From contig NZ_CP059139.1 in assembly GCF_014109765.1 (NCBI RefSeq), positions 372,001 to 436,000 of the forward strand: a stretch of DNA of 64,000 bases, in the 5' to 3' direction. Under the pieces are notes generated by a model that saw nothing but the letters and a program-made list of their open reading frames with translations, ran no database searches and had not been told where the DNA came from. Position numbers and translations under genes: made by a program. Shown in pieces: positions 48,166 to 60,293 of this stretch; the stretch's first letter is position 1, and each line of letters opens with the position of its first letter. The DNA is from Pseudomonas berkeleyensis (GTDB taxonomy: Bacteria > Pseudomonadota > Gammaproteobacteria > Pseudomonadales > Pseudomonadaceae).

Positions 48166-49224
48166 TCAACTGCCGTCGCGGAAACGCTGCCAGACGTTGC
48201 TGCGTACCTGCGCGTGTTTCTCCGAGAGCACTTCCAGTGGATACAGGCGGCGCTTGGTGTCCTGATCCGGATACAGGCCGGGTTGTTCCAGCAGGGCGCT
48301 GTCGATGAACTGCATGGAGTCGGCATTGCCATTGGGGTAGAGCGTCTCGGCAGTGATCTGGGCGATCACCTGCGGCTGCATCAGGTAGTCGATGAAGCGG
48401 TGGGCGAGATCCGGGCGGCTGGCATTGGCGGGAATCACCAGGTTGTCGATGAACAGCACCGAGCCTTCGTCAGGCACCACGAAACTCACTGGCTGACCCG
48501 CCTGCGCGGCGGCAAGGGCATCACCGACCCAGGCCATTGCCAGGCACAGGCGGCCATTGTTGAGGTCTTCGATATAGCGCTCGCTGTCGACGTAACGCAG
48601 GTTCGGGCGTAGGCCGTCGAGCACGCCTCCAGCGCGTTCGACGCGGCTCGGAGCGCTGCGCGCCAGGCTGCGGCCCTGGTAGTTGAGCAGCAGCGACAGG
48701 GTTTCATCCGGTGCATCCAGCACGCTGATGCCACAACTGGCCAGGCGCTTGCTCTGCTCGGCGTCGAACAGCAGGCTCCAGCTGCTCGGCAGTGGCCCGC
48801 CATAGGCGGCTTCGGCCTTGGGTGTATTGATCGCCAGGCCAACCGCACCCCACAGGTAGGGCACGGCATGACGGTTCTGCGGGTCGACCGCAGCCAGTTT
48901 GCTCAGCAGCTGTTTGTCCAGGTGCGTGCGGTTGGGGAGCAGGTTGAAATCCAGGGGGCGAATGCGGCCGCTGGCGATCAGCGCTGGCAGTTCATTGTGC
49001 GAGGGCACGGCGATGTCGATGGGTTGCCCGCTGTTCAGCGCTGCGCCCAGTTCTTCGGCACTGGCGAAGGTGTGGTACTCGACCTCGATACCGGTGTCCC
49101 GGGTGAAGTTTTCCAGCACCTGCGGCGCGATGTAATCGTTCCAGTTGTAGACACGGATGCTGTCGGCGGCCTGAGCCAGGCCACTGATCAGGCCCAGCAG
49201 GACGGCGGCAATAGCGCGTTGCAT
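48166..49224 (-). CDS. Orphan polyamine-type periplasmic binding protein
   Basis: A 352-residue PotF/SpuD-family binding protein. The start at 49224 has GGGGAG 6 bp upstream and begins at the signal peptide (MQRAIAAVLLGLISGLAQA). The mature start ADSIRVYNWNDYIAPQVLENF (split) carries the polyamine aromatic box YNWNDYI. It is diverged from the three spu binding proteins. It is placed between aguR and spuI as in P. aeruginosa, so it may feed agmatine or a related amine to the SpuFGH channel. The ligand is unknown. Confidence 0.85.
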   Translation of the reverse strand: MQRAIAAVLLGLISGLAQAADSIRVYNWNDYIAPQVLENFTRDTGIEVEYHTFASAEELGAALNSGQPIDIAVPSHNELPALIASGRIRPLDFNLLPNRTHLDKQLLSKLAAVDPQNRHAVPYLWGAVGLAINTPKAEAAYGGPLPSSWSLLFDAEQSKRLASCGISVLDAPDETLSLLLNYQGRSLARSAPSRVERAGGVLDGLRPNLRYVDSERYIEDLNNGRLCLAMAWVGDALAAAQAGQPVSFVVPDEGSVLFIDNLVIPANASRPDLAHRFIDYLMQPQVIAQITAETLYPNGNADSMQFIDSALLEQPGLYPDQDTKRRLYPLEVLSEKHAQVRSNVWQRFRDGS

Positions 49225-49370
49225 GAGTAGCTCCCCGATGGATGAAGGCAACAGTATCCGGCGGCCTTGCTCGCCGGAGGTTGATTCATGTCAGCGGAGT
49301 CGCCGTGCGGCGAACCGCTGGCCCCGGTGCAGAGCGCCGGAGCAGGCAGTTGGCAGTTGGCAGGTAAAAA

Positions 49371-49540
49371 GAAGCCGGCTCTATTCAGGCCGTGTGAAAA
49401 CTACTGCGCTCGGTCGTGCTGCGTTAAAAACAGGCTCAGAATGCTCATTTACTACTTGTAAACTGCGCTTCTTCGCCTGTTTTTGCCTTGCCTGACCTTC
49501 GCTCGCTACGTTTTCACATGGCCTTCTACGGCCGGCTTTC
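49371..49540 (-). terminator. spuI terminator arms split by a MITE-like element
   Basis: On the minus strand AAGCCGGC (49538-49531) can pair with GCCGGCTT (49379-49372), which is followed by CTTTTT. Together they would form an ordinary terminator just after spuI, but 151 bp, mostly the element at 49388-49523, separate the arms. Confidence 0.5.
49388..49523 (-). mobile_element. MITE-like palindromic element, copy B (136 bp)
   Basis: Bounded by 14-bp inverted ends GGCCATGTGAAAAC / GTTTTCACACGGCC (one mismatch). On the minus strand the core reads GCAAGGC...AGGCGAAGAAGCG, TTTAC-AAGTA-GTAAA, TGAGCATTCTGAGCCTG. It has no ORF. A diverged relative is at 38046-38170. It fits a non-autonomous transposon-like repeat. 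Confidence 0.75.
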
Positions 49541-49546
49541 TCGGTG

Positions 49547-50926
49547 TTACACGGTATGCAGGTACCAGTTGTACTCGAGGTCGGAGATGGTGGTCTCGAA
49601 CTCTTGCAGTTCGGCTTCCTTGCACGCGACGAAGATGTCGATGTACTTGGAGTCGATGTATTTGTTCATCACTTCGCTGTCGTCCAGCTCGCGCAGGGCA
49701 TCGCGCAGGTTGTTCGGCAGGCTGGGTTCGAGCTGCTCGTAGGAGTTGCCTTCGATCGGCTCGCCCGGTTCGATCTGGTTGGTCAGGCCGTGGTGGATAC
49801 CGGCGAGGATCGAGGCCAGCATCAGGTAGGGGTTGGCATCGGCGCCGGCCACGCGGTGTTCGATGCGCACGGCATCCGGGCTGCCGGTGGGGATGCGAAC
49901 GGCCACGGTGCGGTTGTCCAGTGCCCAGCTCGGCGCGTTGGGCACATAGAACTGTGCACCGAAGCGGCGGTAGGAGTTGACGTTGGGGCAGAGGAACGCC
50001 ATCGACGCGGACATGGTGTCGAGAATGCCGCCGACGGCATGGCGCAACGAAGAGTTCTCCAGCGGATCTTCGGCAGCGAAGATGTTCTTGCCGGTCTTCT
50101 TGTCCAGCAGCGAGATGTGCACGTGCAGACCGTTGCCCGCCTGGCCCGGGTAGGGCTTGGCCATGAAGGTGGAGTCCATCTCATGGTCGTAGGCGATGTT
50201 CTTGATCAGGCGCTTGAGCAGCAGGGCGTAATCGCAGGCCTTGATCGCGTCTTCGACGTGATGCAGGTTGACCTCGAACTGCGCCGGGGCGCTTTCCTTG
50301 ACGATGGCGTCGGCCGGGATGTCCTGCTCCTTGGCGGCTTCGAGCATGTCTTGCAGGCAATCGACGTACTCGTCGAGGTCGTCGATCAAGTAAACCTGGG
50401 TGGAGTGCGGGCGCTTGCCGGAGATCGGCGAACGCGGCGGCTGCGGACGGCCGTTCACGTTCTCCTGGTCGATCAGGTAGAACTCCAGTTCGAAGGCTGC
50501 GCAGATACGCAGGCCCAGTTCGTCGAACTTCTGCACCACCTGGCGCAATACCTCGCGCGGGTCGGCGAAGAAAGGCGTGCCGTCCAGCTCGTGCATGGTC
50601 ATCAACAGTTGCGCGGTCGGGCGCTTCTGCCAGGGTTCGTTGCACAGGGTATTGGGGATGGGGAAGCAGATACGGTCGGCGTCGCCGATGTCCAGACCAA
50701 GGCCGGTGCTTTCGACGGTGGAACCGTTGATGTCGAGCGCGAAGAGCGAGGCGGGCAGATTGATGCCTTTCTCGTACACCTTGTGGAGGGCGTTTCGGTC
50801 GATGCGCTTGCCGCGCACCACACCATTCATATCTGCAATAAGAAGGTCGACGAACTGGACCTCAGGATGTTCCTTAAGGAACGCGTTCGCTTCGTTAAGC
50901 TGAACGGCACGCGGGGGTACCGACAT
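49547..50926 (-). CDS. spuI: Glutamine synthetase family gamma-glutamylpolyamine synthetase SpuI
   Basis: A 459-residue glutamine-synthetase-fold ligase that attaches glutamate to a polyamine amino group using ATP. The start at 50926 (MSVPPRAVQLNEAN) has AAGGTG upstream; ten in-frame codons before it are unlikely. The metal and catalytic motifs are AFELEFYLID, the FEVNLHH segment, NGLHVHISLLD, and the NRTVAVRIP / RIEHRVAGADANPYLMLA region. It is divergent from spuB with a large dyad between them. Confidence 0.93.
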   Translation of the reverse strand: MSVPPRAVQLNEANAFLKEHPEVQFVDLLIADMNGVVRGKRIDRNALHKVYEKGINLPASLFALDINGSTVESTGLGLDIGDADRICFPIPNTLCNEPWQKRPTAQLLMTMHELDGTPFFADPREVLRQVVQKFDELGLRICAAFELEFYLIDQENVNGRPQPPRSPISGKRPHSTQVYLIDDLDEYVDCLQDMLEAAKEQDIPADAIVKESAPAQFEVNLHHVEDAIKACDYALLLKRLIKNIAYDHEMDSTFMAKPYPGQAGNGLHVHISLLDKKTGKNIFAAEDPLENSSLRHAVGGILDTMSASMAFLCPNVNSYRRFGAQFYVPNAPSWALDNRTVAVRIPTGSPDAVRIEHRVAGADANPYLMLASILAGIHHGLTNQIEPGEPIEGNSYEQLEPSLPNNLRDALRELDDSEVMNKYIDSKYIDIFVACKEAELQEFETTISDLEYNWYLHTV

Positions 50927-51113
50927 GATGCAACACCTTTTTGTTAAATATATCAATCATGCGACTGCATGGGTGTGAGTCAATCTGAAACGCACTTTAC
51001 TGTCAAGCTGGCCCCATGATGCCCTGTAGTGGGGCGTGATGGCCATTTTTGGGGCATTTCAAGGCCTTTCAGGGGGGGGCAGCTGGCGATCTTTCTGGGT
51101 GCTCAACGGGGTG

Positions 51114-51154
51114 TGTTCAATTTTTTACAGAGCTATTGTGTAAAAAAATGAACA
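51114..51154. promoter_or_regulatory. Large dyad operator (PuuR/PauR-like) in the spuI-spuB intergenic region
   Basis: TGTTCAATTTTTTACA (51114-51129) and TGTAAAAAAATGAACA (51139-51154) are inverted repeats with 15 of 16 pairs matching, spaced by 9 bp. Each arm ends in ATGAACA, the conserved end of the E. coli PuuR site AAAATATAATGAACA as I recall it; PauR is the Pseudomonas PuuR homologue. It is the best-matched dyad in the window and sits between divergent polyamine genes. Confidence 0.7.
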
Positions 51155-51201
51155 AGGCTAAGCTCGGTTCAAACCCATAACAGCAATAATACGGGTGTCT
51201 C

Positions 51202-51576
51202 ATGTTTCGCCTGCCGATTCTCGGCGTCAGCGCTTGTACCAGAACCACCGGTCACGCCCTTTCTCCCCTCGCCGACGAGGTGAGCATTCGCTTCATGCGA
51301 GTGGGTGCGGGTGACATGTCCGCTATCGTCGAGGCACGGCAGCATTCTTCTTCGGCGGCTTCAGCGCCGCTCGGCATATTTTCTCGAGTCTTCATGTTAC
51401 CCGCTACCCTGCACCATAGCGCAGGTGGCGCCTCGCTGCTGCGTGGCGCACGGCCTGGCGCGGGCTGTGCAACACGCAAGCGTCTTGAGCTAGACACATC
51501 GCGCTTTGTTCGCGAAGGCGAAAGCTTTTCTTTCCGTGGAGTGAAAAGCCAGGTGCCGGAGGTGCTGCGCCCCTAG
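51202..51576 (+). pseudogene. spuA: Probable spuA remnant (N-terminus only)
   Basis: A 124-codon ORF beginning MFRLPILGVSACTRTTGHA. The first ~13 residues resemble the start of class I glutamine amidotransferase-like gamma-Glu-polyamine hydrolases (SpuA/PuuD), and spuA occupies this place between spuI and spuB in P. aeruginosa. The rest lacks the family's nucleophile-elbow, HPEW and other motifs and reads as low-quality coding sequence. The likely explanation is that spuA was deleted, leaving its first codons joined to unrelated DNA. It could instead be a leader peptide gene for spuB. Confidence 0.5.
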
Positions 51577-51693
51577 TAGCATCCACTCGAATATCTCGCC
51601 TTCTTCCAGGCCTTTGGTGAGGCTTGCAGGGAGAGGGCGGGGCAACGCTGAACCAGCTATAACCCTAGTTGGTTCTACAACCCTGAGGTCTCT

Positions 51694-53052
51694 ATGAGTA
51701 CCAAGTTAGACCAGCTCACGAGCTGGCTGAAAGAACGCAAAATCACCGAAGTCGAATGCCTGATCAGCGACCTGACCGGCATTGCCCGCGGCAAGATCTC
51801 GCCGACCAACAAGTTCCTCGACGAGAAGGGCATGCGCCTCCCTGAGAGCGTGCTGCTGCAGACCGTGACCGGCGACTACGTCGAGGACGACATCTACTAC
51901 GACCTGCTGGACGAAGCGGACATCGACATGTTCTGCCGTCCCGACGCCAATGCGGTCTTCGTCGTGCCATGGGCCATCGAGCCTACTGCCATGGTGATCC
52001 ACGACACCTTTGACAAGCAGGGCAACCCCATCGAGCTGTCGCCGCGCAACATCCTCAAGAAAGTGTTGCAGATGTATGCAGACAAAGGCTGGAAGCCCAT
52101 CGTCGCGCCGGAGATGGAGTTCTACCTGACCAAGCGCAACAGCGACCCGGACTTCCCGCTGGTGGCCCCGGTAGGCCGCTCCGGCCGTCCGGAAACCGGC
52201 CGTCAGAGCTTCTCCATCGACGCGGCGAACGAATTCGACCCGCTGTTCGAAGACATGTACGACTGGTGCGAACTGCAAGGCCTGGATCTGGACACCCTGA
52301 TCCACGAAGAGGGCCCGGCGCAGATGGAAATCAACTTCCGCCACGGCGACGCGTTGCACCTGGCCGACCAGATTCTGGTGTTCAAGCGCACCATGCGCGA
52401 GGCCGCGCTCAAGCATGACGTGGCGGCCACCTTCATGGCCAAGCCGATCACCGATGAGCCCGGCAGCGCCATGCATATCCACCAGAGCGTGGTCGACCTG
52501 AAGACCGGCAAGAACATCTTCTCCAACGAAGATGGGACGATGAGCGAGCTGTTCCTCCATCACATCGGCGGCCTGCAGAAGTACATCCCCGAGCTGCTGC
52601 CGCTGTTCGCGCCGAACGTCAACTCGTTCCGCCGTTTCCTGCCCGATACCTCGGCGCCGGTGAACGTGGAGTGGGGCGAGGAGAACCGCACCGTGGGCCT
52701 GCGCGTGCCGGAAGCCAGCCCGCAGAACCGCCGCGTGGAAAACCGCCTGGCCGGTGCCGATGCCAACCCCTATCTGGTGCTGGCAGCGACCCTGCTGTGC
52801 GGCTACATGGGCATGGTCGGCAACGTCAAACCAGGCGCTCCGGTGAAAGGCCGCGGTTACGAGCGTCGCAACCTGCGCCTGCCGGTGACCATCGAAAGCG
52901 CGCTGGAGCGGATGGAAGCCTGCAAGGACGCCGAGAAGTTCCTCGGCGAGAAGTTCATCCGCGGCTATGTCGCGGTCAAGCGTGCCGAACACGAGAACTT
53001 CAAGCGCGTGATCAGCTCCTGGGAACGCGAGTTCCTCCTGCTGTCGGTTTAG
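51694..53052 (+). CDS. spuB: Glutamine synthetase family gamma-glutamylpolyamine synthetase SpuB
   Basis: A 452-residue paralogue of spuI. Motifs are VAPEMEFYL, AQMEINFRHGD, SAMHIHQSVVDL, ENRTVGLRVPEAS and RVENRLAGADANPYLVLAA. ATG at 51694 has CTGAGG upstream. It starts the plus-strand spuBCD-FGH run after the spuA remnant. The two synthetases probably differ in amine preference; sequence alone does not say which. Confidence 0.93.
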   Translation: MSTKLDQLTSWLKERKITEVECLISDLTGIARGKISPTNKFLDEKGMRLPESVLLQTVTGDYVEDDIYYDLLDEADIDMFCRPDANAVFVVPWAIEPTAMVIHDTFDKQGNPIELSPRNILKKVLQMYADKGWKPIVAPEMEFYLTKRNSDPDFPLVAPVGRSGRPETGRQSFSIDAANEFDPLFEDMYDWCELQGLDLDTLIHEEGPAQMEINFRHGDALHLADQILVFKRTMREAALKHDVAATFMAKPITDEPGSAMHIHQSVVDLKTGKNIFSNEDGTMSELFLHHIGGLQKYIPELLPLFAPNVNSFRRFLPDTSAPVNVEWGEENRTVGLRVPEASPQNRRVENRLAGADANPYLVLAATLLCGYMGMVGNVKPGAPVKGRGYERRNLRLPVTIESALERMEACKDAEKFLGEKFIRGYVAVKRAEHENFKRVISSWEREFLLLSV

Positions 53053-53056
53053 CAGG

Positions 53057-53127
53057 GTAGGGTGGGCTTCAGCCCACCATTGCAGGCCGACTCGGTGGGC
53101 TGAAGCGGATCGCCGCCCGGCCCACCC
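53057..53127. repeat. Paired GTAGGGTGGGC / GTGGGCTGAAGCGG repeat
   Basis: Left unit GTAGGGTGGGCTTCAGCCCA and right unit GTGGGCTGAAGCGGATCGCC continuing GCCCGGCCCACCC; the same layout as 15465-15545. It occupies most of the spuB-spuC gap, inside a probable operon. Confidence 0.85.
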
Positions 53128-53170
53128 GGCAGCGCCGCGAGCCTGCAGGGCCAACAGATAAGGTGTGGTA

Positions 53171-54544
53171 ATGAACAAGCAAGCGAACAATCCCAAGACC
53201 GCCCAGTGGCAGGCGATGAGCCAGGCCCATCACCTGGCGCCGTTCAGTGATTACAAGCAGCTGGCCGAGAAGGGCCCGCGCATCATCACCGAGGCCAAGG
53301 GCGTGCACCTGTGGGACAGCGAGGGCCACAAGATCCTCGATGGGATGGCGGGTCTGTGGTGTGTGGCCGTCGGCTACGGCCGCGAGGAGCTGGTCGAAGC
53401 CGCCGCCAAGCAGATGCTGCAACTGCCGTTCTACAACACTTTCTTCCAGACCGCCCATCCGCCGGTGCTGGAGCTGGCGCAGGCCATCTCACAGGTGGCG
53501 CCGGCCGGCATGAACCACGTGTTCTTCACCGGTTCAGGCTCGGAAGGCAACGACACCATGCTGCGCCTGGTACGCCACTACTGGGCGTGCAAGGGCCAAC
53601 CGCAGAAGAAGATCATCATCGGCCGCGATAACGGCTACCACGGTTCTACCGTGGCCGGTGCCAGCCTCGGCGGCATGAAGTTCATGCACGAGCAGGGCGA
53701 CCTGCCGATTCCCGGCATCGCGCATATCCCGCAGCCGTACTGGTTCGGTGAAGGCGGCGACATGACCCCGGAAGCCTTTGGCATCTGGGCGGCTGACCAG
53801 TTGGAGAAGAAGATTCTCGAACTGGGTGAAGAAAATGTTGCAGCGTTTATCGCCGAGCCGATCCAGGGGGCTGGTGGCGTGATCATTCCGCCGGACAGCT
53901 ACTGGCCGCGCATCAAGGAAATCCTCGCCAAGTACGACATCTTGTTCGTCGCCGACGAAGTGATCTGCGGTTTCGGCCGTACCGGCGAGTGGTTCGGCAG
54001 CCAGTACTACGATCTCAAGCCTGACCTGATGACCATCGCTAAAGGGCTAACCAGCGGCTACGTGCCAATGGGCGGGCTGATCGTCAGCGACAAGGTGTTC
54101 GAGGTGATCGAGGCGCACGGCGACTTCAACCATGGCTTCACCTATTCCGGGCATCCGGTAGCGGCGGCAGTCGGGTTGGAGAACCTGCGGATTCTCAAGG
54201 AAGAGGGCATCGTCGAGCGGGTGAAAGCAGAAACGGCACCGTATTTGCAGAGTCGTCTGCGTGAGCTGGCGGATCATCCGTTGGTAGGCGAAGTGCGTGG
54301 CGTCGGCATGCTCGGTGCGATCGAGTTGGTGCAGGACAAAGCGACGCGCAAGCGTTATCCGGGTGATGTGGGCGTGGGCATGATCTGCCGCGGCCACTGC
54401 TTTAATAACGGCCTGATCATGCGCGCGGTGGGCGACACCATGATCATCGCCCCGCCGCTGGTGATCAGCCAGGCGGAAGTAGACGAACTGGTAGAGAAAG
54501 CACGCAAGTGCCTGGATCTGACCTTGCGCGACCTGTCGGTCTGA
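53171..54544 (+). CDS. spuC: Polyamine:pyruvate aminotransferase SpuC
   Basis: A 457-residue class III PLP aminotransferase that transfers the amino group of putrescine, cadaverine or spermidine to pyruvate. ATG at 53171 follows AAGGTG by 5 bp. The PLP lysine is about K291 in [27 protein letters not shown] binds phosphate and [13 protein letters not shown] holds the Asp for the pyridine ring. It gives a route to 4-aminobutanal that does not need gamma-glutamylation, which matters if spuA is lost. Confidence 0.95.
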   Translation: MNKQANNPKTAQWQAMSQAHHLAPFSDYKQLAEKGPRIITEAKGVHLWDSEGHKILDGMAGLWCVAVGYGREELVEAAAKQMLQLPFYNTFFQTAHPPVLELAQAISQVAPAGMNHVFFTGSGSEGNDTMLRLVRHYWACKGQPQKKIIIGRDNGYHGSTVAGASLGGMKFMHEQGDLPIPGIAHIPQPYWFGEGGDMTPEAFGIWAADQLEKKILELGEENVAAFIAEPIQGAGGVIIPPDSYWPRIKEILAKYDILFVADEVICGFGRTGEWFGSQYYDLKPDLMTIAKGLTSGYVPMGGLIVSDKVFEVIEAHGDFNHGFTYSGHPVAAAVGLENLRILKEEGIVERVKAETAPYLQSRLRELADHPLVGEVRGVGMLGAIELVQDKATRKRYPGDVGVGMICRGHCFNNGLIMRAVGDTMIIAPPLVISQAEVDELVEKARKCLDLTLRDLSV

Positions 54545-54634
54545 AAAGCCCGCAGTCACGGAAAGTTGTCAGCGGTGCCATGACCTTGCCAGACTGCGCC
54601 AGAGTGCGTGAGCCAGGCTGATTCGAGCGGCTAG

Positions 54635-58095
<3,461 letters not shown>

Positions 58096-58148
58096 TCGTT
58101 CCTGCCCGGCCGCGGCGGCCGGGCACAATCTTCCGGGAGTTTTCCTAA

Positions 58149-59303
58149 ATGGCTGTTGCCTCCAGCGCCTACAAAAAAGCCCTCGAGGGGGATCAGACAC
58201 CGAAAGAGGTGCTGGTCAAAATCGATCGGGTGACCAAGAAGTTCGATGAGACCGTGGCCGTCGACGATGTCTCGCTGACCATCAACAAGGGCGAAATCTT
58301 TGCCCTGCTCGGTGGTTCGGGATCGGGCAAGTCGACCTTGCTGCGCATGCTCGCCGGCTTCGAGAAGCCGACCGAGGGGCGCATCATTCTCGATGGCGTC
58401 GACATCACCGACATGCCGCCGTACCAGCGCCCGATCAACATGATGTTCCAGTCCTACGCGCTGTTCCCGCACATGACCGTGGCGCAGAACATCGCCTTCG
58501 GCCTGCAGCAGGACAAGATGCCCAAGGCCGAGATCGACGAGCGTGTGTCGGAGATGCTCAAGCTGGTGCACATGACCCAGTACGCCAAGCGCAAGCCGCA
58601 CCAGCTCTCCGGTGGCCAGCGTCAGCGCGTGGCCCTGGCCCGCTCGCTGGCCAAGCGCCCCAAGCTGCTGCTGCTCGACGAGCCGATGGGCGCGCTGGAC
58701 AAGAAACTGCGTTCGCAGATGCAGCTGGAGCTGGTGGAAATCATCGAACGCGTCGGCGTGACCTGCGTCATGGTGACCCACGACCAGGAAGAGGCCATGA
58801 CCATGGCCCAGCGCATCGCCATCATGCACCTGGGCTGGATCGCCCAGACCGGCAGCCCGGTGGACATCTACGAGACGCCGTCCAGCCGCCTGGTCTGCGA
58901 GTTCATCGGTAACGTCAACCTGTTCGAAGGCTCGATCACCACCGACGATGCCGACCACGCGATCATCAGCTGCCCGCACCTGGACAAGCCGATCTACATC
59001 GGCCACGGCATCAGTACCCGTGCCGAAGAGAAGAAGGTCAGCTACGCCCTGCGTCCGGAAAAACTGCTGATGGCCACCGCCTTGCCGGCCGACCATGAGC
59101 ATCCCGAGTACAACTGGAGCAATGGCCACGTCCACGATATCGCCTACCTGGGCGGGCACTCGGTGTACCACGTCAAGCTCACGTCGGGGCAGATCGTGCA
59201 GTGCTTCATCGCCAACGCCGAGCGTCGCGGCAAGCGTCCGACCTGGGACGATCCGGTCGTGGTGTACTGGGAAGACGACAGCGGCGTGGTACTGCAATCA
59301 TGA
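58149..59303 (+). CDS. spuF: Polyamine ABC transporter ATP-binding protein SpuF
   Basis: A 384-residue ATPase (PotG-like). Walker A is GGSGSGKST, signature LSGGQRQRVALARSL, Walker B LLLLDEPMGALD, switch histidine VMVTHDQEEAMT. Residues ~260-384 form the regulatory TOBE domain, with GHSVYHVKLTSGQIVQC and YWEDDSGVVL. Its stop overlaps the spuG start by an ATGA, so the subunits are made together. Confidence 0.95.
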   Translation: MAVASSAYKKALEGDQTPKEVLVKIDRVTKKFDETVAVDDVSLTINKGEIFALLGGSGSGKSTLLRMLAGFEKPTEGRIILDGVDITDMPPYQRPINMMFQSYALFPHMTVAQNIAFGLQQDKMPKAEIDERVSEMLKLVHMTQYAKRKPHQLSGGQRQRVALARSLAKRPKLLLLDEPMGALDKKLRSQMQLELVEIIERVGVTCVMVTHDQEEAMTMAQRIAIMHLGWIAQTGSPVDIYETPSSRLVCEFIGNVNLFEGSITTDDADHAIISCPHLDKPIYIGHGISTRAEEKKVSYALRPEKLLMATALPADHEHPEYNWSNGHVHDIAYLGGHSVYHVKLTSGQIVQCFIANAERRGKRPTWDDPVVVYWEDDSGVVLQS

Positions 59304-60208
59304 AACTGGCCAAACTCTCGCGCTACCTGCCGAGTGGCCGGCATGCCGTGATCGGCATACCGTTCCTCTGGCTGTTTCTGTTCTTCCTGCTGCCGTTCGT
59401 CATCGTGCTGAAGATCAGCTTCGCCGAGGCCGACGTAGCCATTCCGCCCTACACGGAAATCTACGAATGGGCGGACAACAAGCTGACCATTCTGCTGAAC
59501 CTGGGCAACTACATCTTCCTCACTGAAGATGCGCTGTATTTGTCGGCCTACCTGGGCTCGTTGCAGATCGCCACGCTCAGCACCTTGCTGTGCCTGGTGA
59601 TCGGCTACCCGATGGCCTACGCCATCGCCCGTGCGCCGAAGGAAAAGCAGACCGTCCTGCTGCTGCTGATCATGATGCCGACCTGGACCGCGATCCTGAT
59701 CCGCGTCTACGCCTGGATGGGCATCCTCGGCAACAACGGCCTGCTCAACAGCCTGCTGATGGGCATCGGCCTGATCGACTCGCCGCTGCAGATCCTCAAC
59801 ACCAACACCGCGGTGTATATCGGTATCGTCTACTCCTACCTGCCATTCATGATCCTGCCGCTCTACGCCAACCTGGTGAAGCATGATCTGAGCCTGCTGG
59901 AAGCAGCTTCCGACCTCGGTTCGAGCAACTTCAACAGCTTCTGGAAGATCACCGTGCCGCTTTCCAAGAACGGCATCATCGCCGGCTGCATGCTGGTGTT
60001 CATCCCGGTGGTGGGTGAGTTCGTCATCCCTGAACTGCTCGGCGGGCCGGAGACCCTGATGATTGGCAAGGTGCTGTGGCAGGAGTTCTTCAACAACCGC
60101 GACTGGCCGGTGGCGTCCGCCCTGGCGGTAGTCATGCTGGCGATCCTGATTGTGCCCATCATTCTCTTTAACCGTAACCAGGCCAAAGAGCTGGAGGGGC
60201 GACCATGA
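59300..60208 (+). CDS. spuG: Polyamine ABC transporter permease SpuG
   Basis: A 302-residue permease (PotH-like) with six helices. ATG at 59300 overlaps the spuF stop. The EAA loop is LLEAASDLGSSNFNSFWKITVP (split; about residues 198-219). The C-terminus ILFNRNQAKELEGRP is echoed by a second, frameshifted copy of the same DNA just downstream, so the present 3' end is probably a rearranged version of an older one. Confidence 0.94.
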   Translation: MKLAKLSRYLPSGRHAVIGIPFLWLFLFFLLPFVIVLKISFAEADVAIPPYTEIYEWADNKLTILLNLGNYIFLTEDALYLSAYLGSLQIATLSTLLCLVIGYPMAYAIARAPKEKQTVLLLLIMMPTWTAILIRVYAWMGILGNNGLLNSLLMGIGLIDSPLQILNTNTAVYIGIVYSYLPFMILPLYANLVKHDLSLLEAASDLGSSNFNSFWKITVPLSKNGIIAGCMLVFIPVVGEFVIPELLGGPETLMIGKVLWQEFFNNRDWPVASALAVVMLAILIVPIILFNRNQAKELEGRP

Positions 60209-60293
60209 TCCGTTCAATCACAATGAGCCCATCATTCTCTTCAACCGGCTTTCCAACCAGAAGCGGAGCCAAAGAGCTGGAGGGCCGCCCATG
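60154..60293 (+). repeat. Imperfect tandem duplication at the spuG-spuH junction
   Basis: GCCCATCATTCTCTTTAACC...CCAAAGAGCTGGAGGGGCGA (60154-60203) recurs as GCCCATCATTCTCTTCAACC...CCAAAGAGCTGGAGGGCCGC (60227-60288). The second copy carries an extra ~13-bp stretch in the middle. It also duplicates the CTGGAGGG ribosome-binding site in front of spuH. Confidence 0.85.

Noticed and set aside
50957..51113. Small coding sequence in the spuI upstream region
   Set aside because: No ORF with a ribosome-binding site; G-rich and T-rich stretches fit a promoter/leader region.
60154..60293. A separate small gene between spuG and spuH (ATG at 60205)
   Set aside because: The short frame is part of the duplicated spuG end and has no independent features.
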